Assembly (NCBI GenBank): GCA_032622095.1
Contig: CP136061.1
Span: 196,154,935-196,218,934, forward strand
From: Siphonodentalium dalli
Taxonomy: Eukaryota; Mollusca; Scaphopoda; Gadilida; Siphonodentaliidae
DNA: 64,000 bases
Direction of reading: 5' to 3'
Numbering within the stretch: the stretch's first letter is position 1; every line of letters starts with the position of its first letter. The translations under genes were made by a program, and so were the position numbers. Of this stretch, positions 1 through 11,487 are shown piece by piece. The notes beneath the pieces are model-generated. The model was not told the origin of the DNA and searched no databases. It saw only the letters and a program-made list of their open reading frames with translations.

Positions 1-523
1 TATGTATCGACCTATTTCGAAACTGTGGACAATTTTAAAGCGAATTATATTATGTGTAATTTGGAGCCCAAACCGCCATGTGGCTTTAAATTATTAAATT
101 TGATTTTAAGATAAACTGTTAGCCTCAACGTTTACAGAAGACATGTTCTACTCAAATTAACTATGTTTATGTATGTTATCGATATTAGATCGTTGTTATT
201 GTTGGAAATTTATTGACATTGGCGTAAGTCCCCCCTTTATATACTCTTGGAACGTATACCATGCCGATAATCAGCTGCCTGACTTTCCATTGGTTCCAGT
301 AATATGTGGTGATAATATAGTGATAGTGATCCATATTTGTGATCGGAAGTTACATTATAGTGCCTCTCCCAACGCCCCATTGCGGTCAGTTACGAAATTA
401 ATAACTGGTGGTAATGATGTATTGGATATAATGGGGATGAGGAATTAACGGGCAATTATAGACCATATGCATGGGTAGATATGAATTAGTAGAATATATT
501 GCATTACATGACATGACATTGCA

Positions 524-678
524 TTAACCATTTCATGACTGGGGCTTTCCGAAAATTTCCGAATACCCTGTGCCAATGCCTTCTCTTATATATGCGAGTC
601 GCCCATAGGGCGCCTCGCATATATAAAAGAATGCATTGGCCTAACAATATTTACCTTGATCTTGTAAGCCAATGCAAT

Positions 679-724
<46 letters not shown>

Positions 725-818
725 AGGCTCCCTATGGGAGACTCGCACACATAAGAGAATGCACTGTCACAGTGTCTTTAATGATGCACCAGCGCAGCTC
801 CCGTCATGAAAAGGTTAA
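524..818. mobile_element. TTAA-flanked MITE (piggyBac-like ends) with two hairpins
   Basis: The element is bounded by TTAA at 524-527 and 815-818. The ends next to these sites form an imperfect inverted repeat (CCATTTCATGA on the left, TCATGAAAAGG on the right). Inside are two hairpin-like palindromes at about 570-645 and 665-765, built from the recurring motif 'ccaatgc-ttctcttatatatgcgag' facing its own complement. TTAA target duplication with C-starting ends is typical of piggyBac-superfamily elements. No transposase is encoded, so this is non-autonomous. Confidence 0.6.
680..722. repeat. (TA)n microsatellite
   Basis: About 20 uninterrupted TA units lie in the second hairpin of the 524-818 element. 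They probably expanded from the 'tatatat' of the hairpin motif. Confidence 0.9.
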
Positions 819-951
819 AGCGGCTCATAATGTTCAGGTTTCATTATACTTAGGCTGATGGGGTCACTCTCACCTACAATGTTTTGAATGGTACGTTTGG
901 AATATTTGCTGAAGAGTACTTTTCAGTTGCGATTTTTGCTAGAATAATAGT

Positions 952-1452
952 TTAAAGGCACGTGCGGCCTTAATTGTCGAAATATTCATATTTGTTCCAA
1001 ACACCGTAAACAGAAAAACATTAAAACGCGTACAGTTCCGTTCATATATACCACGACCATCGCGTAAACAGCATGTTATCATAAGGACCTACTATATTTT
1101 ACCTAAGCAAGAGCCTGATTGTGTTACAGAAGACAGCACAATGCTACTGGCTAATCACACACAAATGGCATAAACGCTCTTTATTAGTTCCATATCAGGT
1201 ATTCACCAACAAAGAACGCTCTTTATGTTTACCATCATAATATAAACAAACACCAGAAAAGTAACTTTTTACGCTTTTGTTTACATAACAATGGTCAAAC
1301 ATATGACCATAACATACTGTTTATGCGATATTTCTTATTTGTATACGGACAAAGTCTATCTACATTTTGATGTTCTTTCTGTTTGTGGCGGTTTTTGACG
1401 GGTGGAGATATTTTCACATAATACCCACCGCCAAGGCCAACCGTGTCTTTAA
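952..1452. mobile_element. ~500-bp TTAA-flanked non-autonomous element, copy 1
   Basis: TTAA is at both ends (952-955, 1449-1452). The terminal inverted repeats are imperfect: AAAGGCACGTGCGGCCTT at the start and AAGGCCAACCGTGTCTT at the end. The interior contains no credible gene. It is almost identical to the copy at 6333-6833 (I see about one substitution over the stretch compared), with more diverged copies at 29235-29736 and 33714-34215. Confidence 0.7.
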
Positions 1453-4258
1453 GCCCCAATGAAAATTTGGAAAAAAACTGAAAAAACAAATTGCTGATGG
1501 GCGTCAGCAACACCTGCAATTGAAATAACTTTAGCAAACCCTGTGTAGGCCTATCCTTTTCAAAACATGTGTTTCTTTTTAGGTGAGAGCGACCCATACA
1601 GGTATATTTAGTGATTGCTCGCTTTTATCACTGTCTGGAGAAAAAAAAAGTAAGTTTAAATAGACAGAAATTTCTGACACGGTCTATATGCCCAGAAAAA
1701 ACTTTCTGAGGTGACCAGAGGTGACAGCAAGTCACTGTTGTTTTTCTGTTTTTCCACACAAAGCTCTTTTATTTCTATCAGTTTCGAATGGAATTGAGAC
1801 AGAGTCAGGCCCTGTATTTTTATTTATCAGGGGAAAAAAGTTTTATTGTTACAAGCTATAGATAATTTGAACCGTTTTTATGAGATAATGCAGTGAAACC
1901 ATGCATGTGCACATGTGCATATTATTTTACTACCGCTTGTCGATAAATACTAGAAATACATATCTACAGGCTCTGAACAGGTTCTGAAACACTCTGTATC
2001 AACATGCCTAAGTCATATTTTTCTGGGACATCGCGTTTTTCAAATTTCGCCTATAAGATTTGAGATAAACGCTCTTTATTTAGACCATATCGGTAGCATA
2101 CTAACAATGAACGCACTTTATTTTTTCATGCTGTAAATAGTCTGGATCCGGTTTGCTTTATACGGACATGGCTTATTCGAATCTCTTATTTGTTTTCTAC
2201 GTAATTTCGAGCGATGGATACGATAGGTCGATAAATAAATGAACTATTGATATACCGGCTTCATATGCTCTCATAAACACTTGCCAAAGTCATTTTCAGC
2301 AGTTTTCAACTTTTCGCCAGAATTTAGACAAACGCTCTTTATTGCTACCACATCAGGAATAGACTACCACGGAACGCTCCTTTCTGTTCCATGTCGTGCA
2401 AATAGCTGTTTTGTGTTTGGGACTCAAACACCGTATTCACAGTTGTATTTTTCATTACTTCAATACGTCTTTTTTTTTTTTTTACATAATGTTCGTAGAA
2501 AGGTAGTTAAGATATTTATCGACCTATTTCGATACCAAGAAAAATTCAAAAGCGATTAATATGTGTATTTTGGAGCACAAACCGCCATGTGGCTTTAATT
2601 CCGTGTCATACACAGTCGGCATAAACATTATGTTCCTTTTTTGATCCCATGGGCCGCCATTAGATGTATTATAAGAAGCATAGTTTCAGGCTTTAACATC
2701 TCGTGACTGTTTGGAGCCTGACATATGCTAGTGTTTTGTTACATCCCGGTCTCGTTCCGGCCACCAAAACAGATCGATACATACATGTACGTATAAACCC
2801 TTTCTATACTATCTTGATTCTCCCATTCAGTTATAAAAGTATACATTGGAATGATATATTATTAATTTTTGAGGGATGTTAAGGTGATAAAAGCGGACGA
2901 CAGCTAAATAAAAGTGCAGAAGGATCGAGCCCTATTTATCAAGGGAAATTTTTAAATAATAAGTTCATCAAACAGCCTACATGTATTAAACTTATTATCC
3001 AACATATCCTCAAGCAAAATGCGCTCACAATCGACCCATAATGTCAAATATTTACATAATGTGATTACTTGATCCTGAAATAAGCAGATAACGAACTCAC
3101 ACCCGTTATTTCGTTAAAAGCGCGGGTAACAGTGAACACACGGTCGTGTTAAAGAGCGTATACATCTGAAAAGTTGTGAGTCGGCTTATTTGAGTCACAA
3201 TCTGCTTAGAATCACCCCATTGTGAGTCAATAATGTGACTAAAATGTGCTCTCATTATAAGCACATTATCGACTCAATATGCGGCAATTGTAAGCATATT
3301 ATCTACAATAGTTCTACCATAAGCAGATATATGTGATGGTTTTCGGGAGAACAGGCTGTATTATATCTGCATAGTTACTATGGAAAACTACTCACCAATT
3401 ATGCATTAGTATAGGAAGGGTTAAATAGTACTATATGTACATAAAAACCTTGATCGAGTAGGCGCTGGTCATAGAATTTGGAAACAAATCGGGACCAGAC
3501 TCTTTTTTTTGGCAGGGAACAATATAAGGGCGTTCCTTGTTAAGTTTGTTTCTCATATATGCTAACGATAAAGAGCGTCTATCTTACTTCTGTGCGAAAC
3601 ATTGGAACTTGAAGCCATGTCTGTTTAAACGGACATGGTTTATTTGAACCTCACACATTATGTCTACGTAACATTGAAGGAGGCTGAGAGATAGGTCAAT
3701 GAACACACGAATAATCAATCAACAGGCTTTACGGGCTCTGGTAAAAAAAAAACACATTCTAAAGTCACAACGATTTTACGACCCAAGGTGTTCCCATGAC
3801 ATATTAAATCCGTATATTCTGACGCATTTCACGTATGCATTTGCCTATCTTGATCACCGTAACCGGAGCGGTGTGTAACAAAACTGAGCATATCTGTTAA
3901 GTTTCAACCAAAATACGGGGCGAGACACTACCAATATGCAGTTTGACGATCTTGCCTTCGGGTAAAGGATGAATCATTCCATGATCCACCCGCATCCTCG
4001 AAACACGAAATTCCGCAATACACCATAACATCAATAATGAATCAGCTGTGTGCAATCGCGGCGATACACAAGTCACTGGCGGTCCCTGTACCGAATTTTA
4101 CTCAAAACATTAAGGGATTTTTCTCTTGTAAAAAGGGTCGGACCCACACTTGAGCCTGAAAATGTGTCTAATATACTATTTCTCAGTTATCAGTGTTCTT
4201 AATGAACGATTTATGTAGCGGAATTCCAAGAAATTAGGATAATAAGCATGCCACTTAC
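1453..4258. other. Non-coding, old repeat relics
   Basis: No gene is recognised. The segment holds fragments of a dispersed family marked by 'aacgctctttatt' and 'aaaccgccatgtggctttaa' (about 2040-2610 and 3540-3760; related pieces at 1-110, 32741-32945 and 50500-51060). It also holds a palindromic repeat with 'cacattatcgactc' and 'ctgcttagaatc' (about 3000-3350). That repeat recurs at 22930-23080 and 42695-42855. Confidence 0.55.
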
Positions 4259-4575
4259 CTGATGCTCTGTAAACAGTGCGCTGCGCTCTTCTGGCACTGA
4301 GTGAATGGAATCAATAATGCCAATGTTTACCTGTGTATAACCGCGAGAGGGCGCTGTGGGAGAATCTTCATCAGAAGACGATGTGCGATAATTACGCGGC
4401 GTCGAGGCACCGATCGATCGATTTAATCTGCCTTTGGTGCCAAAGAATAGAGTTGTCTGTCGTTTCTTCACACGAGCTGCCAGCCCCAATCCACATGTTA
4501 CAATACACCAAATGATTTGCATAGGCCTCAGTGTTACCACCCCCCCTAGCCTGTATTCGCAAGAAAGGATTGACC
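4259..4575 (-). CDS. Orphan internal exon of an unidentified minus-strand gene
   Basis: The reading frame is open across 317 nt between a strong acceptor (pyrimidine-rich tract ending TGCAG just above 4575) and a consensus donor (CATCAG|GTAAGTGG at 4259/4258). It enters in phase 1 and leaves in phase 0. The product has a short hydrophobic stretch (IIWCIVTCGLGLAA) followed by a basic KKRQ stop-transfer-like cluster. A polar Ser/Thr/Asp-rich segment follows, with SSSDEDSP and a tyrosine in GYTQVN. This would suit a membrane segment plus the start of a cytoplasmic tail. I do not recognise the family. It lies downstream of the last exon of the minus-strand receptor gene, so it may belong to a neighbouring gene, a further alternative exon, or be fortuitous. 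Confidence 0.4.
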
Positions 4576-5019
4576 CTGCACGAGAATACAAAATTAAGGA
4601 ACGTCATTTTTTAAACAGACAAAAATGGGCACAAAAGGACTTGTCAACGTATTGCGCCACACTGCAGTTTTGACAAACGTCACACTACCCTTAAAATGGT
4701 AAAAAGGACATCGAATAAAAACACCAAAACCCCCCCCTCCCATAAATTATTCGCCAATTTGACAGCCGTAAACGTTCACCGTGTGGCTATATTTGATGTA
4801 TTTCTACATTTTTCGTGCATTTTTCATCCATATATCATTGACCATTACGCTGCCAGGATTGTTTGTTTATGCTGATCCTAGCTTGTGTCTGCCAGGGGGA
4901 AATCACTCTAGTAATTTGTATTTGGTATATCCACAGTTTCAGTCGTTTAGATATTTTGAGAATTGTATCCACAGTTTCAACTTCAAGTGTTAACGTGAAT
5001 GTGTCTTAGTTACTGAATT

Positions 5020-5290
5020 ATACGGTAGATGTTGTTCCGCGGCAAATGGCGTATTGGTGTATAATACATTCCCTAAAAAAATTATGATGATGGCGCGCAG
5101 TTAGACAGATGCGGTTTCGTGGTAAATGGCGTAATACATGCATGGCGCGCAGTTTGGTACTGAACCATCATGTAGATGTTGTTTCGTGGAAAATTCGTAT
5201 TGCCGTAATACATGCATGGCGCGCAGTTATATGAATCATAAGGTAGATGTTGTTTCGTGGTAAATGCCGTATTGGCGTAATACATGCATG
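5020..5290. repeat. Tandem repeat, ~72-bp unit, about 4 copies
   Basis: The unit runs roughly 'gtagatgttgtttcgtggta ... atacatgcatggcgcgcagtt'. Copies begin near 5025, 5104, 5171 and 5240 and differ by small indels. Reading frames through it are repeat artefacts. Confidence 0.75.
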
Positions 5291-6332
5291 ATAGTATGAA
5301 TAGTCATGTAAATTCAGACACAGAGACACTGGATACTTGCAGGCCAAGTTACCTTTTTCGACTCAAATTTAAGGATTTTCAAGTAAAAATATGTAACTTT
5401 CTAATAATTTCTAGAGTCTAGTCTAAATTTACGGCACACATATATAGGGCAAATAACTTTTCAAAATCTATGAACTAATTTGAGTTACAGTTAATTTAAG
5501 TGGTTACTCTCACCCTATACTAATAAGATCCTTGACTTTTTAATAAAATTGGTCGACGCTCTGTATCGGCCATAGTTATGTTATAGGTGTGGCTAAACGG
5601 AAGTAAGGTATTTGTACGCATTTCCATAGTACTCTAATACGTGGTGGAATATTATTATACTGTCAGTACAGTGGGCTACAACACCCAGTGAAATGATTTT
5701 TTTGAAATGATAACAAAGAAGCCTTGCATATTTCAACATATGTAAGTCACATGCAATAACTGAAGGTATTATATAACCCAGACTCGCTGTGATTTGATGC
5801 CGAGACACCGACGAACATACTGGAGCTTTCCACAGCTGTCAACCAAATAATTATTAGCAGATATATTCTACCAATCAGCGACTGAGCCGGTCGTTTGTTG
5901 CATGGACACTTCTCATGCCATTTCATCTTTTCTATTGCCAAACAATATTTTTGTTGTCATATCACAATGTGTTGAACTTGCGATTTATTCACCGATGTTG
6001 GAAATTTATCCATGACTATAACAGTGTCTCTATTTTGGGATGTGAACTTTTTCCCATTAAGGCGACGAAATTTCGATTTTTTTTATTTTTGTTTCGTCCG
6101 CACTAGGCGGAAATGATAAAACGCATGCGCCCAGAGATCACCGTTATTTCGTTAAAGGTGTACCCTCCGAGTTAAACTACGGTATTGTTTTAATTTCTAA
6201 AGAAACATACTCAATACAGATAAGGGTGTGTGTGTGTGTGTGTGTGTGTAAACCAGCATAAACACATGTAGTAACACAAATTAATTATTTGTATTTGACG
6301 ATTGTATAATGGCAACCGACAAGCCCAACTCC
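5291..6332. other. Non-coding, (GT)n and a dispersed repeat
   Basis: No gene is seen. A (GT)n tract occupies about 6226-6248. The stretch 5815-5905 ('gctttccacagctgtcaa', 'ccaatcagcgactgagccgg') is repeated in inverse orientation near 63390-63480, so it is a dispersed repeat. Confidence 0.6.
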
Positions 6333-6833
6333 TTAAAGGCACGTGCGGCCTTAATTGTCGAAATATTCATATTTGTTCCAAACACCGTAAACAGAAAAAC
6401 ATTAAAACGCGTACAGTTCCGTTCATATATACCACGACCATCGCGTAAACAGCATGTTATCATAAGGACCTACTATATTTTACCTAAGCAAGAGCCTGAT
6501 TGTGTTACAGAAGACAGCACAATGCTACTGGCTAATCACACACAAATGGCATAAACGCTCTTTATTAGTTCCATATCAGGTATTCACCAACAAAGAACGC
6601 TCTTTATGTTTACCATCATAATATAAACAAACACCAGAAAAGTAACTTTTTACGCTTTTGTTTACATAACAATGGTCAAACATATGACCATAACATACTG
6701 TTTATGCGATATTTCTTATTTGTATACGGACAAAGTCTATCTACATTTTGATGTTCTTTCTGTTTGTGGCGGTTTTTGACGGGTGGAGATATTTTCACAG
6801 AATACCCACCGCCAAGGCCAACCGTGTCTTTAA
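6333..6833. mobile_element. ~500-bp TTAA-flanked non-autonomous element, copy 2
   Basis: TTAA lies at 6333-6336 and 6830-6833, with the same terminal inverted repeats and interior as 952-1452. The near identity of the two copies implies recent movement or local duplication. The short open frame at 6309-6554 is inside the repeat and is not a gene. Confidence 0.7.
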
Positions 6834-7159
6834 GACTGAACGACTGACTGGAATCAATCTATAATACCTTCCGTCCATTCACATTGCTCACGTGTATACG
6901 CTTCAAAGTGTAGTGCGTATCCTATGGACTCATGAATATTCTCAATTTCATTATTTTCTATTATAGAAAACGTACGCATAGTATTTGTATATGAGGTCAA
7001 ATATGGTGGGGGTATTTAACGAGTATGCCGTCGGGCATACATTTCATATACCTCCCATCAGCATTATCCGCACCCCAACAGGTCTGTCTTCGCAGTGGGT
7101 TTATGGCATGCTTTAACATTTGTAGAAACTATGGTAGCACATGAATAAGTCTCAAGAAG
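6834..7159. other. No feature recognised
   Basis: AT-rich sequence with no gene or clear repeat that I can support. Confidence 0.5.
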
Positions 7160-7940
7160 TTAATAATAAAACAGAACGGACCTGTGCCAATGCATTCTCT
7201 TATATATGCGAGTCGACCATAGGTCGCCTCGCATATATAAGAGAATGCATATTAAAAATGATAAAATTGTCAAAAAATGTAGAAAAATATTTTATCACAT
7301 AATTTGGCCATTAAAGCAGTTTCATAATTATCGGTAATAGACACGTTTAATATCAGCGCGTGCGATGACGTCACGGCGTTCTTCAAATAACTTGCGATCG
7401 CTGTAGTTTATAATTGTTGTTTTCGATGAATATTTCGCGTTGCTTCGGTTTTATTTGATCATGTGATAAAAGGTATCTCACACTTTTCCTATTTTATACG
7501 TAATTTATCAACCCCGTCCTCTAAATTCTATTTGAGCCTCGGTAAACCTCGGCTCAAATCGAATTTAGTGAACTCGGTTGATAAATTCCGTATAAAATAG
7601 AAACTCATGTGAGATCCTCTATATAAAACTTGTTAAAAAATGTAAGAAAAAATTATAAAATTGTTAAAGAATGTAAGAAAAAATGGTAAAAAGTGTTAAA
7701 AAAGATTTTGTTTAGGCCAATGCATTCTCTTATATATGCGAGGCGACCTATGATCGACTCGCATATATAAGAGAATGCATTGGCACAAGACATAACTGTA
7801 ACCATCACGGTGTGGTCAATGAACCGGTTCCAATGATATCCATATTTGTATGCATGGTGTTATTGAGACAGACCGAAGATATTTTAGGCTGTTGAAGCTT
7901 TATTTGGGCGTTTTTGGCCGTTTTGTTGGGTAAGGGTTTA
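7160..7940. mobile_element. Composite MITE with paired hairpins (copy of the 26069-26498 family)
   Basis: The ends match the element at 26069-26498. The left side has 'acagaacgg-cctgtgccaatgcattctc' and the right side has 'gaaccggttccaatgatatcc' through 'gttgggtaagggttta'. Two oppositely oriented hairpins sit at 7184-7251 and 7714-7787, each folding 'cttatatatgcgag' on its complement. This copy has lost the clean left terminus and carries an extra ~350-bp insertion with its own palindrome (7468-7617). Confidence 0.6.
7468..7617. repeat. Near-perfect palindrome (fold-back)
   Basis: Two arms of about 70 nt ('tatctcacacttttcctatt...ctctaaattctatttgagcc' and its complement '...ggctcaaatcgaatttag...') meet near 7543. 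It is nested within the 7160-7940 MITE. Similar fold-backs occur at 25183-25340, 35478-35612 and 57506-57622. Confidence 0.75.
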
Positions 7941-7953
7941 AGGCATATCACTA

Positions 7954-8297
7954 TCATATGCATTGAGAGTTTTGCACAAATTCGTACAATGCATCATCAT
8001 CTGCCGTGTCTTCATAAATGTCGGTATCATTGCTGCTCACGTCCTTTGCATTATCATATACGGTTTCGCCATTTTTGGGAGAAAGGCCATTGTTTCTGTG
8101 TTCCGAGTTTGCTGCTATTGTTGAATACTCTGAGTTTGGAGTAAATCCACACGAATTAGTACTCATGTCAAGATGACAAGGAGAAATCACTGGGGCCATG
8201 TTTTCATATCCACAAGTATCTGAGTTATTTCTTTGAATATTTTCGTAATCCGTAATAATTATCTGTTTCTTATCGATATTTGTCACACGTGGTGAAC
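7954..8297 (-). CDS. Gene 1, distal terminal exon: tyrosine-motif cytoplasmic tail
   Basis: A final coding exon of about 114 codons follows a good acceptor (CATTTTAG|GTTCACC at 8298/8297), enters in phase 1 and ends at a stop at 7954-7956. The product is hydrophilic and rich in tyrosine motifs: DYENI, GYENM, EYSTI, VYDNA, IYEDT and LYEFV. YEN and YDN fit the Grb2 SH2 consensus pYxN, and YENM also fits the PI3K p85 consensus pYxxM (established knowledge of SH2 specificity). It aligns with the exon at 12972-13327 (shared DY-NI, CGY-N, VIS and AANS-HR blocks), so the two are duplicates. Both accept the phase-1 donor of the juxtamembrane exon at 22150. They could be alternative last exons or the ends of two paralogous genes. 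Signalling function is inferred. Confidence 0.65.
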
Positions 8298-8776
8298 CTA
8301 AAATGAAAACAGAAGCTATACTATAAGCGTACAACATAATCCAAATCAACAATATATACCATAAATGGAGACTGAGATATAGTTTTCCCATAACGGATAC
8401 AACGCGGACAATAATGACCATAGGCTATAGTTCTCATATGTCGAATTGCCGAATATGAGTCGAGCACACGATATATACCACAGAGCGGTCAATAATAATT
8501 GGAAGCTAAGAATGCAAATAAGTTGACAAACGCCATTATTTCTTATCAAAATATGGGAAGTTTTGTGACAAACCCTCTTCATATTTCTCTATATTTTACC
8601 ATGAACATGCAGAAATAATTTTAAAGAAAAACAATCCTTTTCATGGCTCATCTGAACCTCACAATTATGTCAGCGTAATTTGGAAGGAGGGATACAGTAG
8701 GTTGATAAATCCACGAAGAATACCTACATGTATACCGAACACTAAAGCTTCATTTACTCGTGAAAACTATCCAAAT
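8298..8776. other. Non-coding, no feature recognised
   Basis: Probably intron sequence of the minus-strand receptor gene. The fragment 'tatgtcagcgtaatttggaagg' near 8665 belongs to the dispersed 'gctctttatt' repeat family. Confidence 0.45.
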
Positions 8777-9907
8777 TCATCGGGGGGGGGGGGGGGGGGG
8801 TCGCACAAAAGTTTTATCATACAGGGCCGGGGTGGGTGGGTCCGAAGATGCCCGAAAAATGAGTTTGTGCAAATGTTTTTCTATTCACATTTTTGCACTT
8901 GTTTTAAGTTGTTTTATAATATATTCATTAATACTTGTGTTCTAAGGCAGATTATGGCATTTACAGACACTTAGGAACAGGGTAGGTATAAGATATAAGT
9001 AATACAAGGGAGATCTTCCAAAAACATACCTATACCGGGCGGGGTGGGTGCATCTCATAGGCCTGAAAAAATTGTTTGTGCAAATTTTTTTCAACCCACA
9101 ATATGGACATTGTTTTAAGTTGTTTTCACTAATAAATGTGGTCTAACATAGATTATGACCTTAACCAACACGTAAGAACATATGTAGGTATAAGATAAAG
9201 CACTCTCTGGTGCCAAATAAAAGTGATGACTGAATAGGAGTGCTGGTTTGCATTTCACCTCAAATTAATATTGAATAGTGCCTGATAGTGCTGGCATTTT
9301 CACTCTGGCATGTCTAATGACCAAATAATACTAGTGCTGCAGAGTGCTGGCTAACAAAATACCTCAAATTAAAAAATAAACATGCCAGCCTGTTTATTTG
9401 GCTCCAAAGAGTGATACTTATATACTATATAACTGTCATTGCAGGTATGGCTATAAGGTGTTCTGATATGATGGTTGGTGGCACCTTTTTGGGAACAACA
9501 GTGAAGAAGTCATTAATTAGTAACTGGACTATTTATGTAAAAATTAAACACAATGTTGGCTTATTGGCACTATAAATATTACCTCACAATATCTGTGCAT
9601 ACTGTAGAATAAAACACTTTTTATTTCAAAATGTATTTTTCAATGTCGAAAATAACATCATAACGGTTGATAGTTTTTCAATTGTTTGAACACTTGGAAT
9701 CTGCCGGAAACGGACCAATTTAAAACTTACCTTTGATTCTGTTTGATTTGGCTTTTTTCTTATTTTAGGGGGTGGGTCCAAAAAAATCAGGCGGAAACAA
9801 ATAATATTTTTACACAAAAAGGGTGGGTGGGTAGCAAAAGGGCTGTAATTTTTTTGTTGGGACCTCAATGTGTAAATTTTCTCACGACCCCCCCCCCCCC
9901 GAATTCA
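8777..9907. mobile_element. Element bounded by poly-G and poly-C ends
   Basis: The left end is 'attcat' followed by about 19 G (8780-8800). The right end is a run of about 14 C (9887-9900) followed by 'gaattcat'. Sub-terminal sequences also face each other as diverged inverted repeats ('gggtgggtgggtccgaag' against 'ggtgggtgggtagcaaaag'). The same type of terminus bounds 52699-54333. No transposase is seen. A 100-bp fragment of a Gene 1 tail exon sits inside at 9423-9522. Confidence 0.45.
9423..9522 (-). pseudogene. Broken tail-exon copy, 3' part
   Basis: About 100 bp are nearly identical to the 3' end of the Gene 1 tail exon at 12968-13067 (the 'tatactatataactgtcatt' to 'gaagaagtcattaatt' block). 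The homology stops at 9522 and resumes at 10920. The exon copy is therefore split by about 1.4 kb, with 'att' present on both sides of the break. Not expected to be used. Confidence 0.7.
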
Positions 9908-10919
9908 TAGCAAATTTCTCAGACACACACAGATGAGACAGTCAGACACACGCTCTTAATCCCCACCATATCAGGAATATAGTAACACAGAATCGAACAC
10001 TTTATATTTTCCGAGCTGATGGAAAATCGTTATCAGATTATATTAATGGCCCACTTGATTTTCGAACCTCCAGATAATTTTAGATAAAATATATGCCATA
10101 GTATATACCATTTGAAAGAGGAAGCTCCAAAACATTGTATTGTCAACATATCCAGTGAAATAAACTGTGAACATGTTGTTTTTGTTGAGATACTGACTTG
10201 GTGTTCCCTGCTCAAGTGTCATTATTTTCAATGGAATGGGAAAAACTCTATATTATAAGATATAAAGTTATTCCACTTTCATTGAAAATAGATTTTGAGT
10301 TTGAATTCTGTTGCATTCTTTTTATTAATCTTTCTATGATTTCGGCTGTTTGCTATTTCCCTATGGCCACTTTCTGAGACAAAAACCTTTCAAATGTTAA
10401 TGAATTATAGTATTTTAATAATATTTTATGGCATAGATTTTTATTAAAACCATATATCAAGGCACTACTATAAACATAATCGGTGACTCGAAAATTAAGT
10501 GGGCCATTCAAGTATATGACTTTAATAAGTTTGCCAGTGGCGCATACAGTCTCGCAATCAGATTCAGATGTAAATAAGTCGAGCATATTATGGTGACTCA
10601 CAAAATCAAGAATACGCATATGAATAAATCACATTCTTAATCTGAATTAGAGGACACCAGTTCGAACTATATATATAAATCATACATGTATACAAACGCT
10701 TATGGAATCCGAGCATTATTTATCGCAATGGTGTGATTCGGTTTCCCGGTTAATTTGTCATCACAAATCCGCGTAAAATTTCTTCACTCGTGCAAAAGAT
10801 TTTCAGAATCTGTCATCATTAATCAGCAGGCGAAGTTTATCAACGGATTCTTCTTATTTACTCTTGCGACCTATACTATAAAGAGTAGAAATCGGGAATC
10901 TGTGTGCCAATCAGATAAA
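9908..10919. other. Non-coding insert between the halves of a split exon copy
   Basis: No gene is recognised. The portion 10060-10510 is related to the sequence at 56330-56790 (shared 'gaaattgaatg', 'tcgaaaattaagtg' and 'taaaatattatgccat'-like blocks), so it is probably another dispersed repeat. Confidence 0.45.
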
Positions 10920-11146
10920 CATTCCACTTTCAACAATGTTTGATATAGGACTGGTGCCCTCTGGTACAGACTGACATGTATACTCACCAAGCGGTCTATG
11001 CTTTGAGTTTGCAGCCGATGTGGACAAATGAGAGCTGGTTGCATTACCATCATTATTCCGATCAACATTAGAAGTAGAAATCACTGCGCCGACGTTTATA
11101 TATCCACATGCATCTGAATCCCTTGTACTATTTTGGTAATCTGAAG
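10920..11146 (-). pseudogene. Broken tail-exon copy, 5' part
   Basis: This aligns with 13061-13290 of the intact tail exon and keeps the reading frame, including DYQN and GYIN motifs. In one place the intact copy's QYVPEG reads QSVPEG, which loses a tyrosine. It lacks the acceptor: compared with the intact copy, about 220 bp (exon start and upstream intron) are missing, with the join at a shared 'tctg'. It is a pseudo-exon by structure, although the frame shows little decay. Confidence 0.7.
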
Positions 11147-11199
11147 TCAGAAATGTCTCAGATGTTTATATCTTACGGCGCAGAATAGATCATGCCATA

Positions 11200-11487
11200 A
11201 ATCTCTACTCTGGCTAACGCCCGTAGAGATCATATTCCACCAGTACAAAGCATTGGAACATTTTAAGTTTTGACAGGGTTCCTTTTAAAGTCGAAAAAAT
11301 AACACGGGGAATATATTTATCAGTTATTATCTGTTTCTTAATAATGTGTTTCATTGTATAGATGAAGGTCCCAACTCGAAATTTCACGATTTAAGTGAAT
11401 TTGTGACGATTTTGCTTCGCGTCGCATACAATTATGGCATTTCCCTGGCCCACACACAATATCAAATAAAATCTATCATTTCATACA
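11200..11487. repeat. Arm of a fold-back MITE family
   Basis: It begins with 'ctctggctaacgcccgtaga', which is the terminus of the complete fold-back at 51856-52195, and continues through 'cgtcgcatacaattatggca' as that element does. A parallel partial copy lies at 13555-13745. Its end at 11487 is the insertion point of the plus-strand Helitron-like array. Confidence 0.6.
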
